Positions 24,939 through 34,458 of a DNA stretch of 48,158 nt are shown piece after piece. Location: NCBI GenBank assembly GCA_017380435.1, contig JAFODZ010000052.1, positions 1 to 48,158 of the forward strand, in the 5' to 3' direction. The notes below the pieces were generated by a model, which made no database searches, was not told the origin of the DNA, and saw only the letters and a list, made by a program, of their open reading frames with translations. Positions within the stretch are counted from its first letter, which is position 1. Every line of letters begins with the position of its first letter. The position numbers were made by a program, and so were the translations under genes. This stretch comes from Oscillospiraceae bacterium. GTDB lineage: Bacteria; Bacillota; Clostridia; Oscillospirales; Oscillospiraceae.

Positions 24939-24971
24939 ACCGGGGGACAGCCGATTCAGCCATCCCCCGGT
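24939..24971 (-). terminator. Terminator of the amylopullulanase gene
   Basis: Stem ACCGGGGGA/TCCCCCGGT (24939-24947 with 24963-24971). On the minus strand it is followed by ATTTTTTG. It starts 8 bases after the amylopullulanase stop, so that gene is a transcription unit of its own. Confidence 0.85.
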
Positions 24972-24979
24972 GGGGTTAA

Positions 24980-27900
24980 TCAGATGATTTCTTTTTTGCG
25001 GTTTTTACGGGTAAGCATTACGATTGCCGCTGCCGACAGGACCATCAGCACAGCAGAAGGCCACAGGATCTCATCTCCGGTGGGAGGCGAGCTGGGATCT
25101 CTCTGGTCCGCAAAGGTGACCTTCACAGTCACATCGCTGTCGGGCTGCGTGAAGCTGTAGGTGCCGTCGCTGTTCTTCTTAACAGCAACCTCGTTGCCAT
25201 TGCTGTCGGTGACCTGAACCTTATCCACCTGCTTATCCTCATCGGGAGTAGCTGTGATGGTAACGCTCTGGCCAACTGCAGGCTCCTCGGTGCTCAGTTC
25301 TACCTTGCCGCCCTTGGACTGCTCCACAGTGATCTTGTGGGTCTGTTCTTCCAGTTCGTTGCACAAAACCGCAATGCCGCTGTCACCGATCTGGCCGGTG
25401 ATCTTGCCGTTTGCCACAGTAAAGATGTTGCCGGTGATCTGCTCCGTATATTGACCGTCAGCCAATGCATGGGCAGTCACGGAGATCTCGCTGCTTCTGC
25501 TTGCGGTTGCCTTTGCCAGCACCAGCACAGCACCGGTGGTGCCGCGCTCCACATAGGAAACGCCGTTTTCGTTGGAAACGACTTCGTCCTGGCCGGCGAA
25601 GGTATTGTGGAAGCGGTTGATAATAGCAACCTCACGGTCGGCCCAGCCGGTAACAGATGCCACACCGATGGCCTGCTCCAGGCTCTCGGGACGGGCAAAA
25701 TACAGGCCCATAGCATCGGCACGGGCAGCCACCAGCGCCCAAGTCTTTTGGATATCCGCAAGGGAAGTATTTCCGGAATGCAGATAAGCATCGTCGGTCA
25801 TATAGGTGTCGTGGGACTCTGCCCACAGAACCAGCACAGATGCATCCGCAGCCTTATCGTAGCCGGCAGACAGCGCTGCCTTGTCGGCTTCGATGTTCTT
25901 ACGCAGGGAGTTGCCCCAGGAGTTGTCGGTGATGGCCATATACTGGGTATAGGCGGACAGGCCGACGCCGCCGGTGGTATCGAGCAATTCGCCGTAGATA
26001 TACAGGTCCTTGCCGTACTTTTCATCCGCATAGGTTTCTGCCCCGCCTACAATGGTGGGCCAGAAGTCGCTGGCGAAGGAAACATCGTCCATAGGCGTTT
26101 CAATGTGCTTAGCTGCGTCGAAACGGAAGCCATCCACACCCATATCTACGCAATCCTTCAAGAACTCCAGAACAAACTGCTGGATATCCTCGTTGCCGGT
26201 ATTCAGATCCGGCAGTCCACCCATACAGTGCTGGGTGACATCATAGCGGTCGTTCCAGTTGGTGGTATTGACGGTGATATCGTGCCAGTAGGCAGTATCC
26301 CGCAGATACTCGGGGATTTCCTTAGACAGGTCATTGCCCTTGGTGTTAGCCAAATGGTTTGCGACCACATCCACGATAACCTTCACACCGTACTTATGGG
26401 CGGTGTTGATCATGCTCTGCAGTTCCTTCTTGGTGCCCAGCGCATTGCCGGAATCGTCAGCGATCACAAAATCAACAGGCTGATAATAGACCCACCAGTT
26501 GCCGCCCACAGAATTGTAGGAGAGATTGGTTGCTTCCTTCAGAGGCTGAATGGGAGAGGTCTGAATTGCGCTGTAGCCCTGTGCGGCGATGGTTGCCATA
26601 TTCTTTTCGATCTCAGCAAAGGACCAGTTCCAGCAGTGCAGGGTCACGCCGTCCTGAACACCGGTACCATCTACAACAGCGGGTACATTGATGGTGTAGC
26701 TGAGGGTTACGGTGCCGTCGTCATTGTGGACCAAAGTGAAGGTCACTTCGCTGCCGCCGGGGACCATCAGCTTATCGTAGCCGGTCACATCGCTCATGCC
26801 TGCGACATTATACATCACAGCTTCGGTTACGCTGCCCAGCCAACCCTTGGTCATATACTTTTCTGTGGAGTCGCCGTTCTTCACGCAGACATAACTGTCG
26901 GATGCGAAGGTAGTGGTGAGCTTTCCGTCCTCATCGAACTTCAGATCGCCGGTTTCAATGCCGGTGGCATAGTCAGCGCCGTTGATCCAGCCGTAGAGGT
27001 AGTAATCCTCAGCGCTGCCGAAGTCACCGCCGTTGGGATCGTAAGTCACGGTCAGCTTTTCGGTTACGGTATCATAGGTGAAAGTATAAGCGCCGCCGGC
27101 AGCCTGGAGCTTACAGTTGCCTGCATAGGAATCCATCTTCCAAGGCTGGTCTGTGCTGTCGTTAATCGTGCCGCCGTTACCCAGCCAGGTATCGCCGTTT
27201 TTGACCTTGAATTCATACTCGCCGGCCGGCAAGGACAGGGTCAAGGTAGTCACGGTTGTGCTGTTTTCAGCAAAGTCCATAAAGGTAGCTGTGTTCCAGC
27301 CATTGAAGCTGCCGGGCAAGGCCACATTGGACTTGGGTGCGGGAGGTGTAGGCTCCTGGGTGCTTTCTTCCTGCACCAGGATCAGCGCACTGATGCCGGC
27401 TACATTGACAGTACCGGAAACGGTATCCAGAGCCTCTGTGCCAGCCTTAGTGCCGTTGACGCAGATCTGCCACTTACCCTCGGGCAGTTCCACAGAACGG
27501 GCGCCGCTGCTTGCATTGAAGATAATATAGATGCTGTCGTGGGTTTCCCCTGCCACTTCCCTGCCGTCGATCCAGAAGGAGACCAGATTGTTGGCAGCGG
27601 ACTGGTTGAACACCACATTGCTGACAGCCTTAGCATTATCCACACGCAGAGCCGGGTGGGCCTTACGGAAGGCAATCAGGCCCTGGTAGTAGGCCACATT
27701 GTTCTGATAAATGGAATTATCCAGATTGTACCAGGCGATATGGTTGACCTTATCGGAGGAATTGTAGCTGTTTTCAATGCGGTTGCCGTTGGCATCCAGC
27801 TTTTCCCGGAGGATCTCTTCACCTGCGTGGATGAAGGGGATGCCCTGGGATGTCATATAGATGGCAGCGGACAGATTATTCATTTTAATAATTGTGCTGT

Positions 27901-30900
27901 CCAGCTTGTTCTTACCGGTGGAGATGATCAGCTTGTCTGCCAAGGTATGGTTATCGTGGCAGGAGGCATACTGCACAACCTGGTTGGGATTATCTGTCCA
28001 CCAGGGGCGAGCCATAAAGTTGCTGACCAAAGCGCTTTCCTGGCCGGCAGCGCCGGAAACAAAACCAGTGCTCTTGCCGTTGTCGCCGGCGAGCAGGTTA
28101 CGCATATTATCGGAGAAGTATGCAAAGCCGGGGGTCTTGGAAGCATTGCCCTGCTTTGCCATTTCGGTACCGGGTTCTTTGTTGGTGCTGTCCATATCCC
28201 AGCCTTCGCCGTAGAAGATCACATCGGGGCGAACCGCGTGAACTTCTTCGATGATCTGGTTGATGGTCTGCACATCCAGCAGGCCGACCAAGTCAAAACG
28301 GAAGCCGTCAATATGGTACTCCTCGGTCCAGTACAGGACGGATTCGACGATATACTTGCGGACCATTTCACGCTCGGAGGCGGTATCGTTGCCGCAGCCG
28401 GAGCGGTTGGAATCCACACGGGAGAAATAGCCGGGAACGATCTGGTTGAAGCTGAAGGTGCTTGCATCGTAAACATGGTTATACACCACGTCCATAACTA
28501 CGCTGATGCCGTTTTTATGCAGGCTCTGCACCATCTGCTTGGCTTCGTTGATACGCACATTGCCGTCGTAGGGATTGGTGGAGTAGCTGCCCTCGGGAAC
28601 ATTGTAGTTCTGAGGATCGTAACCCCAGTTGTAGCCGCCGCTGCCGCTCTCATCCACGGAGGCGTAGTCATACATAGGCAGCAGATGCACATGGGTAACA
28701 CCCAAATTCTTCAGATAGTCAATACCTGTGGAGATCTTGCCCTCGCCCTTTACGGTAGTGCCCTGCTCGGTGAAGGCCAGGTATCTGCCCCGGTTTGCCT
28801 CGGTGACGCCGGAGCTGGCATCAATGGAGAAGTCACGGATATGCAGCTCGTAAATCACAGCATCGGTCTGGCTGGTGACAGGATTGGGGTTGGTGTCATT
28901 TTCCCAGCCGTCGGGGTCGGTGCTGTCCAGGTTTACCACCATGGAACGCTTACCGTTGACGCCCGTTGCCTGAGAATAGGGGTCGTTAGCCTCAATGGTC
29001 TTGCCATTCACCTTGACGCTGTAGGTATAGTAAACATTACGCAGATCGCCCTTGATGGTGACAATCCAAGTACCGTTGACATCCTTGCTCATTGCAAAGG
29101 TGCCAAGCGCGGCAGCGCCTTCTTCGCTGTCGCTGCCGGTGGCATACAGAGCAACGGATGCGCTTTCGGCGGTAGGTGCCCACAGGCGGAAGGTGGTGCT
29201 GCTGCCTGTCCAGTTAGCGCCCAGATCAGAGCCAGTGTAGGTGTATTCGGCAGCGAATTTATCGGTGGCATAGACGGTGTCAATGCCAATGGTGTAATCC
29301 ACATCATGGAACTTTTCTGCCTGCTCATAGAAGCGAACCGTATAGCGGTACAGTTCGGACAGAGAAGGCGCATTTTCCAGCGCAAATACATATTTGCCGC
29401 TGCCGGAGGCTGTGCTGTCATAAGTCCAATTTGCCTTGCCGCCATCCTTGGTAAGGCCAAAGGCAGTCTGCGGGTTCTTGACTGCTTTGTTGGTTACGAT
29501 GGTAACGGTGTTTTTCTCGTAGTCGAACTGCACATCAGAGATCTTATTGGCAAAGACCACATCGTTTTCCATAGTCTGATTGTTGGCGTACTTGCCGCCG
29601 GTATAGACATGGATCGTACCAGATACGATGGTGCTCAGATCTACGGTGACCTGGGCTTCTTCCGCTGCCCACTGGTTGCTGCCCACACTCTTGCGAACCT
29701 TAAAGTTTACGCTTTGGGTGCTGCGGCCTGCCACGGCAATGGTAGTGGTCACTTCGCCGGTGCCGGGAGTAAAGTTATACTGCTTGGCGCCGTTTTCGTT
29801 CCACATATACAGATTCCAATTGTTGTAGTTGCCGTCTGTACGGTTATAGTGGACAATCACCTTGACCAGGTTGACATCCTTGGAAGGATCGCTGATCAAA
29901 AATGCGCTGTTGCCGTTCTCCTGCCAGGTGTTCAGAGGGTCGGTAACCCAAGCACCGTCGGCCACAAACTTGTATTCGTGGATACCGGCAGAGATATTGT
30001 TGATGGTCACGCTCCAGATGCCGTAGCTGTTCTTGGTCATAGCTACGCCCTCGCCGTCGCCCCAGCCGCACATTGTGCCGCGAACCTCTACAGAAGAAGC
30101 GCCGGGAGCCTTGTACTGGAAGGTAACAGAATTATCCTGGACAACGGGACTGACGGCAATGGCATCGCCGGTATTGTAGATCTCGGCGTTATACTTTCCG
30201 TCGGTCTGGTCGCTCAGCACCACCCAGACCTCTGCCTTGTGATTGCTGTCAAAGGCGCTGGCATCCAGAGCCAGGTCAACGGTCTGCGTGCCGCCATTGT
30301 TGAAAATGAAGTTCAATCCCTGGTTTGCAGGTGCTTTGTAGGTAACAGTTGCGGTATAGAAACCGTCCGCACCCTGGGCAACCGCACTGCCGGGCCATGC
30401 GCCGGTGGGGTTTGCACCGCCCTGGGTCCAGGTATAGAGGTTGATAGCGCCCCAACCCAATGTGTTGGCAAAATGGAAGGTTGCGGCGTACTCCACATCG
30501 GTGGATACACCGGGATCCTCCGGTTCTTCCCCGCCACCGGGATTGCTGCCTTCGGGATAGGTAAATTCGCCTACCTTATTGGCATTATCCCAGTAGATAT
30601 AGTACGCTGCGCCATCTTTGATGGTGGTCACATCGGGAGTCTGCTGGGTGTTGGAGGGATTGCCGTTTTCCGGGCCGTTGAACAGGAAACCGGTCACATT
30701 CAGAGGAAGCTCTGCGCTATAGACATCCCGGTCGCCGTATTCTGTGGAAACGGTATCTACCTTGGTCATTTCCTCGCCGGGCCAGGTGTAAGCCGCATCG
30801 CCGCCCCAGGCGTAGATACGGGGTGTGGTCCACAGCCAGTCGTTACGGAAGTAAACAGTCAAGCTGGTGGCGGGAGCTTCTACGGTAGCCTTCACTTCCT

Positions 30901-31552
30901 GGGTTGCAGGATTGAAAGTGACCGTCACACTGCAGCCGTCCTCTTCAACCGTTACTTCATAGTTGCTGGAGGGCCAGGCTGCGCTCCAGTTGGCATCTCG
31001 GACAACCTTGAATTCGTAGGTGCCTTTGGCCACATCGGTGTATGTATAGGAATATACGCCGTCCTTCTCGGTCAGCTTTTCGCCATCGGCAGGTACCCAT
31101 CCGGCAGGGCTGATCGTACCGGCGATGGTGTAGGTGACGCCGGTAAATTCGGACCATTTGCCGTCGTTGGCATTCCAACCGGTGATGGTGTACATATTGT
31201 TGGTGCCAAGGGTCAGATCGCCGGTTTCATTCCATTTGTTCCAGTCGTGTGCCTTGCTGGCAGGATCCTTACGCAGGATCTTCATGCCTGTGGCATCTTC
31301 CGGAATCTCGATCTGATAGACCCCGTCGTGATCTTCATCGGTAAAGGTGTACCAGGCATCTGCCTGGGAAGAACCCCATACCCACGCGTCAAACCAGGCA
31401 TTGGCCTGATCCCACAGACCGTTGCCGCCGGCATTGAGATAGATTGTCCGGGTTCCCTCAGCCGCAAATGTGCCCATAGGCAGCAGGCTCAGAACCATGA
31501 CCAATGCCATCACAAAGCTCAGCAATCTTTTTGCATACGTTCTTTTGTGCAT
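24980..31552 (-). CDS. Giant wall-linked amylopullulanase: pullulanase (GH13_14) plus AmyE-type alpha-amylase (GH13_28)
   Basis: 2190 residues. The start at 31552 (MHKRTYAK) lies 7 bases after AAAGGAG; the ATG two codons earlier is too close. Signal peptide to ~30. At ~33-665 follow several starch-binding-like modules (LTVYFRNDWLWTTPRIYAWG and FHFANTLGWGAINLYTW resemble CBM26; VKVIVHYNRTDGNYNNWNLY resembles CBM41). CBM48-like ~770. Pullulanase domain ~900-1310 with YNWGYDP (~974), GFRFDLVG (~1082), YGEGWD (~1115) and SCHDNHT (~1200). Two beta modules follow (~1407-1625), then an AmyE-like amylase (~1630-2025) with GFRFDAAKHIE (~1809), IYGELLD (~1857) and ESHDTYM (~1915). At the end come a bacterial repeat domain, SPPTGD as a sortase-like signal, a helix and a basic tail. 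It cuts both alpha-1,4 and alpha-1,6 links at the wall. Confidence 0.93.
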   Translation of the reverse strand: MHKRTYAKRLLSFVMALVMVLSLLPMGTFAAEGTRTIYLNAGGNGLWDQANAWFDAWVWGSSQADAWYTFTDEDHDGVYQIEIPEDATGMKILRKDPASKAHDWNKWNETGDLTLGTNNMYTITGWNANDGKWSEFTGVTYTIAGTISPAGWVPADGEKLTEKDGVYSYTYTDVAKGTYEFKVVRDANWSAAWPSSNYEVTVEEDGCSVTVTFNPATQEVKATVEAPATSLTVYFRNDWLWTTPRIYAWGGDAAYTWPGEEMTKVDTVSTEYGDRDVYSAELPLNVTGFLFNGPENGNPSNTQQTPDVTTIKDGAAYYIYWDNANKVGEFTYPEGSNPGGGEEPEDPGVSTDVEYAATFHFANTLGWGAINLYTWTQGGANPTGAWPGSAVAQGADGFYTATVTYKAPANQGLNFIFNNGGTQTVDLALDASAFDSNHKAEVWVVLSDQTDGKYNAEIYNTGDAIAVSPVVQDNSVTFQYKAPGASSVEVRGTMCGWGDGEGVAMTKNSYGIWSVTINNISAGIHEYKFVADGAWVTDPLNTWQENGNSAFLISDPSKDVNLVKVIVHYNRTDGNYNNWNLYMWNENGAKQYNFTPGTGEVTTTIAVAGRSTQSVNFKVRKSVGSNQWAAEEAQVTVDLSTIVSGTIHVYTGGKYANNQTMENDVVFANKISDVQFDYEKNTVTIVTNKAVKNPQTAFGLTKDGGKANWTYDSTASGSGKYVFALENAPSLSELYRYTVRFYEQAEKFHDVDYTIGIDTVYATDKFAAEYTYTGSDLGANWTGSSTTFRLWAPTAESASVALYATGSDSEEGAAALGTFAMSKDVNGTWIVTIKGDLRNVYYTYSVKVNGKTIEANDPYSQATGVNGKRSMVVNLDSTDPDGWENDTNPNPVTSQTDAVIYELHIRDFSIDASSGVTEANRGRYLAFTEQGTTVKGEGKISTGIDYLKNLGVTHVHLLPMYDYASVDESGSGGYNWGYDPQNYNVPEGSYSTNPYDGNVRINEAKQMVQSLHKNGISVVMDVVYNHVYDASTFSFNQIVPGYFSRVDSNRSGCGNDTASEREMVRKYIVESVLYWTEEYHIDGFRFDLVGLLDVQTINQIIEEVHAVRPDVIFYGEGWDMDSTNKEPGTEMAKQGNASKTPGFAYFSDNMRNLLAGDNGKSTGFVSGAAGQESALVSNFMARPWWTDNPNQVVQYASCHDNHTLADKLIISTGKNKLDSTIIKMNNLSAAIYMTSQGIPFIHAGEEILREKLDANGNRIENSYNSSDKVNHIAWYNLDNSIYQNNVAYYQGLIAFRKAHPALRVDNAKAVSNVVFNQSAANNLVSFWIDGREVAGETHDSIYIIFNASSGARSVELPEGKWQICVNGTKAGTEALDTVSGTVNVAGISALILVQEESTQEPTPPAPKSNVALPGSFNGWNTATFMDFAENSTTVTTLTLSLPAGEYEFKVKNGDTWLGNGGTINDSTDQPWKMDSYAGNCKLQAAGGAYTFTYDTVTEKLTVTYDPNGGDFGSAEDYYLYGWINGADYATGIETGDLKFDEDGKLTTTFASDSYVCVKNGDSTEKYMTKGWLGSVTEAVMYNVAGMSDVTGYDKLMVPGGSEVTFTLVHNDDGTVTLSYTINVPAVVDGTGVQDGVTLHCWNWSFAEIEKNMATIAAQGYSAIQTSPIQPLKEATNLSYNSVGGNWWVYYQPVDFVIADDSGNALGTKKELQSMINTAHKYGVKVIVDVVANHLANTKGNDLSKEIPEYLRDTAYWHDITVNTTNWNDRYDVTQHCMGGLPDLNTGNEDIQQFVLEFLKDCVDMGVDGFRFDAAKHIETPMDDVSFASDFWPTIVGGAETYADEKYGKDLYIYGELLDTTGGVGLSAYTQYMAITDNSWGNSLRKNIEADKAALSAGYDKAADASVLVLWAESHDTYMTDDAYLHSGNTSLADIQKTWALVAARADAMGLYFARPESLEQAIGVASVTGWADREVAIINRFHNTFAGQDEVVSNENGVSYVERGTTGAVLVLAKATASRSSEISVTAHALADGQYTEQITGNIFTVANGKITGQIGDSGIAVLCNELEEQTHKITVEQSKGGKVELSTEEPAVGQSVTITATPDEDKQVDKVQVTDSNGNEVAVKKNSDGTYSFTQPDSDVTVKVTFADQRDPSSPPTGDEILWPSAVLMVLSAAAIVMLTRKNRKKEII

Positions 31553-31594
31553 AGTCATTCTCCTTTGCGAAAATGTATATTTTTCCATTCGTAT

Positions 31595-31623
31595 ATTATA
31601 CGCCATCCCCAGACATTTTGCAA
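31595..31623 (-). promoter_or_regulatory. Sigma-A promoter of the amylopullulanase gene
   Basis: On the minus strand: -35 TTGCAA (31623-31618), 17-base spacer, perfect -10 TATAAT (31600-31595). It gives a short leader of ~35 bases. Confidence 0.8.
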
Positions 31624-31663
31624 TGGTAATCTGTCACAAAATGCAAGCATAATATTTGTGCAT

Positions 31664-31703
31664 AAAAAGCCTGAGGTGGGGGGTGACCCATCTCAGGCTT
31701 TTT
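31664..31703 (-). terminator. Terminator of the FAD/Rieske gene
   Basis: A 12-bp stem AAAAAGCCTGAG/CTCAGGCTTTTT with a 16-base loop that can pair further (TGGG/CCCA). The T-run reads on the minus strand directly after the stop at 31707. Confidence 0.85.
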
Positions 31704-31706
31704 GTG

Positions 31707-33017
31707 TTATTGCGGAGGCGGGTTCTTCAGATCATTCGTTGCCGGGTTATTCAGCCGCTTGCCCTGAGCGTCAAACCGGGAGCCGTGGCAGGCACAGTCC
31801 CAGGAATGCTCTGCCGAATTCCAATGCAGCGCACAGCCAAGATGAGGGCATCTGGGTTTTGTTGGCCGCAGCAGGCTGCGTGATGTTTCCACGCCGTTTT
31901 GCAGAAGCTGCTTATGCAGCATACTCCGCGACGGGGAGAACAGCTCCCCATAAGGGTTTTCCACGCCCCGGATCATATCTGTCAGGATCATTGCCGAAAG
32001 CATAGACCCGCTCATCCCCCACTTGCCAAATCCTGTCGCCACGAACAGATTGGGGGTAGCACCGCTGTACCGGCCGATATAGGGCATAGCGTCCAGGCTC
32101 ATACAGTCCTAGGTCGCCCAGCGGGCAGCAACCTGCTCCTCAGGATAGTATTTTTCCGCTGCTGATTCCGGCAGCTTCCATCCCAGCCCCTGTTTGCCGG
32201 TGCGGTGACCGCCGCCCCCCAGCAGTAGCCACTTCCCTGCGCTGCGAACTGACAAACCGTTTTCTTGGCAATCCAGGTACATTCCGTCCACCGGTGCCAC
32301 ATTCTCCAGGGCCACCACATAGGACCGCTGCTGATACAGCTTCAAAAAATAAGCGCCGTGCTTGTTGAGCAAGGGAAAATGGGTAGCAACAATAATCTTT
32401 TCCGCCTGAATCATTCCCCGGGAGGTCTGCACCCGATTGCCGAGAAATTGCACTGCCTTTGTATTTTCGTAAATCTTCAAGCCATCGGCAATATGAGATG
32501 CCAGCTTCAACGGGTGAAACTGCCCCTGGTTGGAAAATTCCAGTGCGCCGGAAACCGGAAATGGCAACGGCAATTCCTCCCGCCACCGGGCTGGAATTCC
32601 CAACTGTTCGTAGGCTTCCATTTCCTTTTGCAGCTTTTGTGTTTGGCCTGTGGAATACAGAAAGCTGCTTTGAATCTGAAAATCGCAATCCGCCTGCTGT
32701 GCCAGCTTGCTAAGCTCTGATACCGCTTTGCTGTTGGCTTTCCAATATGCTTTTGCCTTTTCCGCCCCAAGGGTGCGCAGCAGTTTGCCGTAAATCAGTC
32801 CGTGCTGGGAAGTCAGCTTGGCGGTAGTCCGCCCGCTGACACCCTGCATCAGCCGGTTTTCTTCGATCAGCAAGCAATCCACACCCGCCCGGGTCAGTCT
32901 TTCGGCGCACAGCAGTCCCGCCAGTCCACCGCCGATGATCAGCACATCGGTACGCATTTCCCCCTCCTGCCGGGGAAACCGAGGCATTTTTCCGTCTTTT
33001 GTCCAAATTGAATCCAT
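31707..33017 (-). pseudogene. FAD-dependent oxidoreductase with Rieske domain, interrupted by an in-frame amber codon
   Basis: One continuous frame of 437 codons with a single internal TAG at 32111-32109. Upstream part (302 residues): dinucleotide fold VLIIGGGLAGLLCAERL and the DAO-type substrate domain (QGVSGRTTAKLTSQHG). Downstream part: DCMSLDAMPYIGRYSG, the C-terminal FAD contact VATGFGKWGMSGSMLSA, and a Rieske [2Fe-2S] domain with CPHLGCALHW and CACHGSRFD. From memory, homologues read W-A-T-Q-D-C-M across the stop, so CAG to TAG explains it. All else is intact, so the lesion is recent, suppressed, or a sequencing error. TAG ends other genes here (for example at 1713). The ATG at 33017 is chosen over a TTG at 33029. 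Confidence 0.85.
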
Positions 33018-33070
33018 ATTTATCACCAACCATAGTATGCGCCAAGTCGATATAAGTATGAAAAGCCGTA

Positions 33071-33099
33071 TTGAAAACAGAACATTTTTATGGTAGAAT
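33071..33099 (+). promoter_or_regulatory. Sigma-A promoter for the alpha/beta hydrolase gene
   Basis: -35 TTGAAA (33071-33076), 17-base spacer, -10 TAGAAT (33094-33099), 64 bases before the start codon. Confidence 0.7.
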
Positions 33100-33162
33100 G
33101 CAGTTCAGACCGCTTCCATTTAGGCGTTACCCATAATAGAATTAGCGGGGGGGAATTGAAAA

Positions 33163-34149
33163 ATGAAGGACAAATACAGAATATGTTCTCCCAACGGAAT
33201 CGATGAGAAAATTTTTGTGCGAATCAACGGGCAAGATCAGTATGTTCGCATCCGAGGAAACGATACCAGCAATCCAGTCATTTTGAATCTTCACGGTGGT
33301 CCGGCAAGTCCCGATACTATTTTTACATATGAATTTGCACAGTGTATCCGTGATGATTTTACATATGTTTGCTGGGATCAAAGAGGCTGCGGTAGAACCT
33401 ACTATAAAAACAAAAAAATCGATTTCAAGAATAAAACTGCTGATTTTCAACAGGCTCTGAAAGATGTGGATGCTATGGTCCATTATCTGTGCAATCGCTT
33501 TCAAAAAGACAAGCTGATCATACTGGGCCATTCCTACGGTTCGCTTCTCGGAATTTATTATATTTCTGCATATCCCCAAAAAGTGGAAAAATACATCGGC
33601 GTCGGTCAATCCGTTTCCATCATCAACACACAGCGCATTAACTATAACGAACTTCTCGTTTTGTGTTCTTCCGATCAAAAAAAGGTGGATCAACTGAGCA
33701 AGGCATATCAGCGGATGCAGGAGCATTTTTCTTTGGAAAGCCTTATGAATTTTCAGCGATTGGCATTGCCTTGTTTTGTGGAAAATATTACCGACGCCAA
33801 AAATAGTCGGCTTCAGTTTTTGCTGTCATCACCGGAATTGGCATTTGACGACATTCGTTGGCTGTTGCAAATGTTAAGCACAAAAGGTCATTACGCCAAA
33901 AACAAACAACTTTTGGATTTTACCCTGACTGCCAATACTTACGATGCAGGCCTTACCTTTTCCGTGCCGATGCTCTTCATCTCCGGAGAACACGATAAAC
34001 ATTGCCGCGTCGAGCTGCTTCGCGAGTATTACGATGCAATTACCGCACCGTCAAAAGAATTGGTAGTTCTCAACAAATGCGGTCATTCACCGCAAATTGA
34101 TGCGCCTGAATTATTTGCAGCGGAAATCAAACAATCCCTACAAGCCTAA
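33163..34149 (+). CDS. Alpha/beta hydrolase, proline iminopeptidase-like
   Basis: A 328-residue hydrolase. The oxyanion motif HGGP is at residues 44-47, WDQRGCGRT at 71-79, the nucleophile elbow GHSYG with Ser124, the acid in FISGEHD and the catalytic His in CGHSPQ near the C-terminus. This order is that of the S33 group (prolyl aminopeptidase and relatives), which releases N-terminal residues from peptides or hydrolyses esters and amides. There is no signal peptide. GGGGGGGAA precedes the ATG at 33163. The exact substrate is not predictable. Confidence 0.88.
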   Translation: MKDKYRICSPNGIDEKIFVRINGQDQYVRIRGNDTSNPVILNLHGGPASPDTIFTYEFAQCIRDDFTYVCWDQRGCGRTYYKNKKIDFKNKTADFQQALKDVDAMVHYLCNRFQKDKLIILGHSYGSLLGIYYISAYPQKVEKYIGVGQSVSIINTQRINYNELLVLCSSDQKKVDQLSKAYQRMQEHFSLESLMNFQRLALPCFVENITDAKNSRLQFLLSSPELAFDDIRWLLQMLSTKGHYAKNKQLLDFTLTANTYDAGLTFSVPMLFISGEHDKHCRVELLREYYDAITAPSKELVVLNKCGHSPQIDAPELFAAEIKQSLQA

Positions 34150-34177
34150 TCTTGAATATATTTAAGGATGTGCAATT

Positions 34178-34405
34178 ATGAAAGAATATGAGATTGTAGC
34201 AAAGTATTTCAATGCCTGCGCAGGCTCTTCCCGTCCTCAGACCTTCTTTGAAGAAGCAGAACTTCAAAGCACGGATGATTTTGTCCGCATGAAGCACAGC
34301 AAGGATTTTGCCAGCTTTCAAAAGGAACTCACCCCCGACGGACGCATCCTCTACACATACGACAACGGCAGCGTTGCATATTCCTACGAATTTACCGAGA
34401 TTTGA
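34178..34405 (+). CDS. Small hypothetical protein
   Basis: 75 residues, acidic, with no signal or helix for membrane insertion. The sequence starts MKEYEIVAKYFNACAGSSRP and ends in DGRILYTYDNGSVAYSYEF, which looks like a small alpha/beta fold. AAGGATG precedes the ATG, and a strong terminator follows 5 bases after the stop. It lies 28 bases after the hydrolase gene, probably the same transcript. No family is recognised. Confidence 0.65.
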   Translation: MKEYEIVAKYFNACAGSSRPQTFFEEAELQSTDDFVRMKHSKDFASFQKELTPDGRILYTYDNGSVAYSYEFTEI

Positions 34406-34410
34406 CTGAC

Positions 34411-34445
34411 AAAAACCTCACACCTTATACGGGTGTGAGGTTTTT
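34411..34445 (+). terminator. Rho-independent terminator, likely bidirectional
   Basis: A perfect 14-bp stem AAAAACCTCACACC/GGTGTGAGGTTTTT with a 7-base loop, between convergent genes. Confidence 0.92.
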
Positions 34446-34458
34446 GCGTAAATCTATT

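Noticed and set aside
25337-32005. A 2222-codon open frame on the plus strand opposite the amylopullulanase gene
   Set aside because: It mirrors the codon bias of the real gene on the other strand. It has no ribosome site, no signal and low-complexity His/Gly/Val-rich content, while the minus-strand protein has complete enzyme motifs.
32109-32111. Pyrrolysine or other recoded amber codon in the oxidoreductase gene
   Set aside because: No pyl genes or special downstream structure are seen, TAG is used as a normal stop elsewhere (for example at 1713), and homologues have Gln there as far as I recall.
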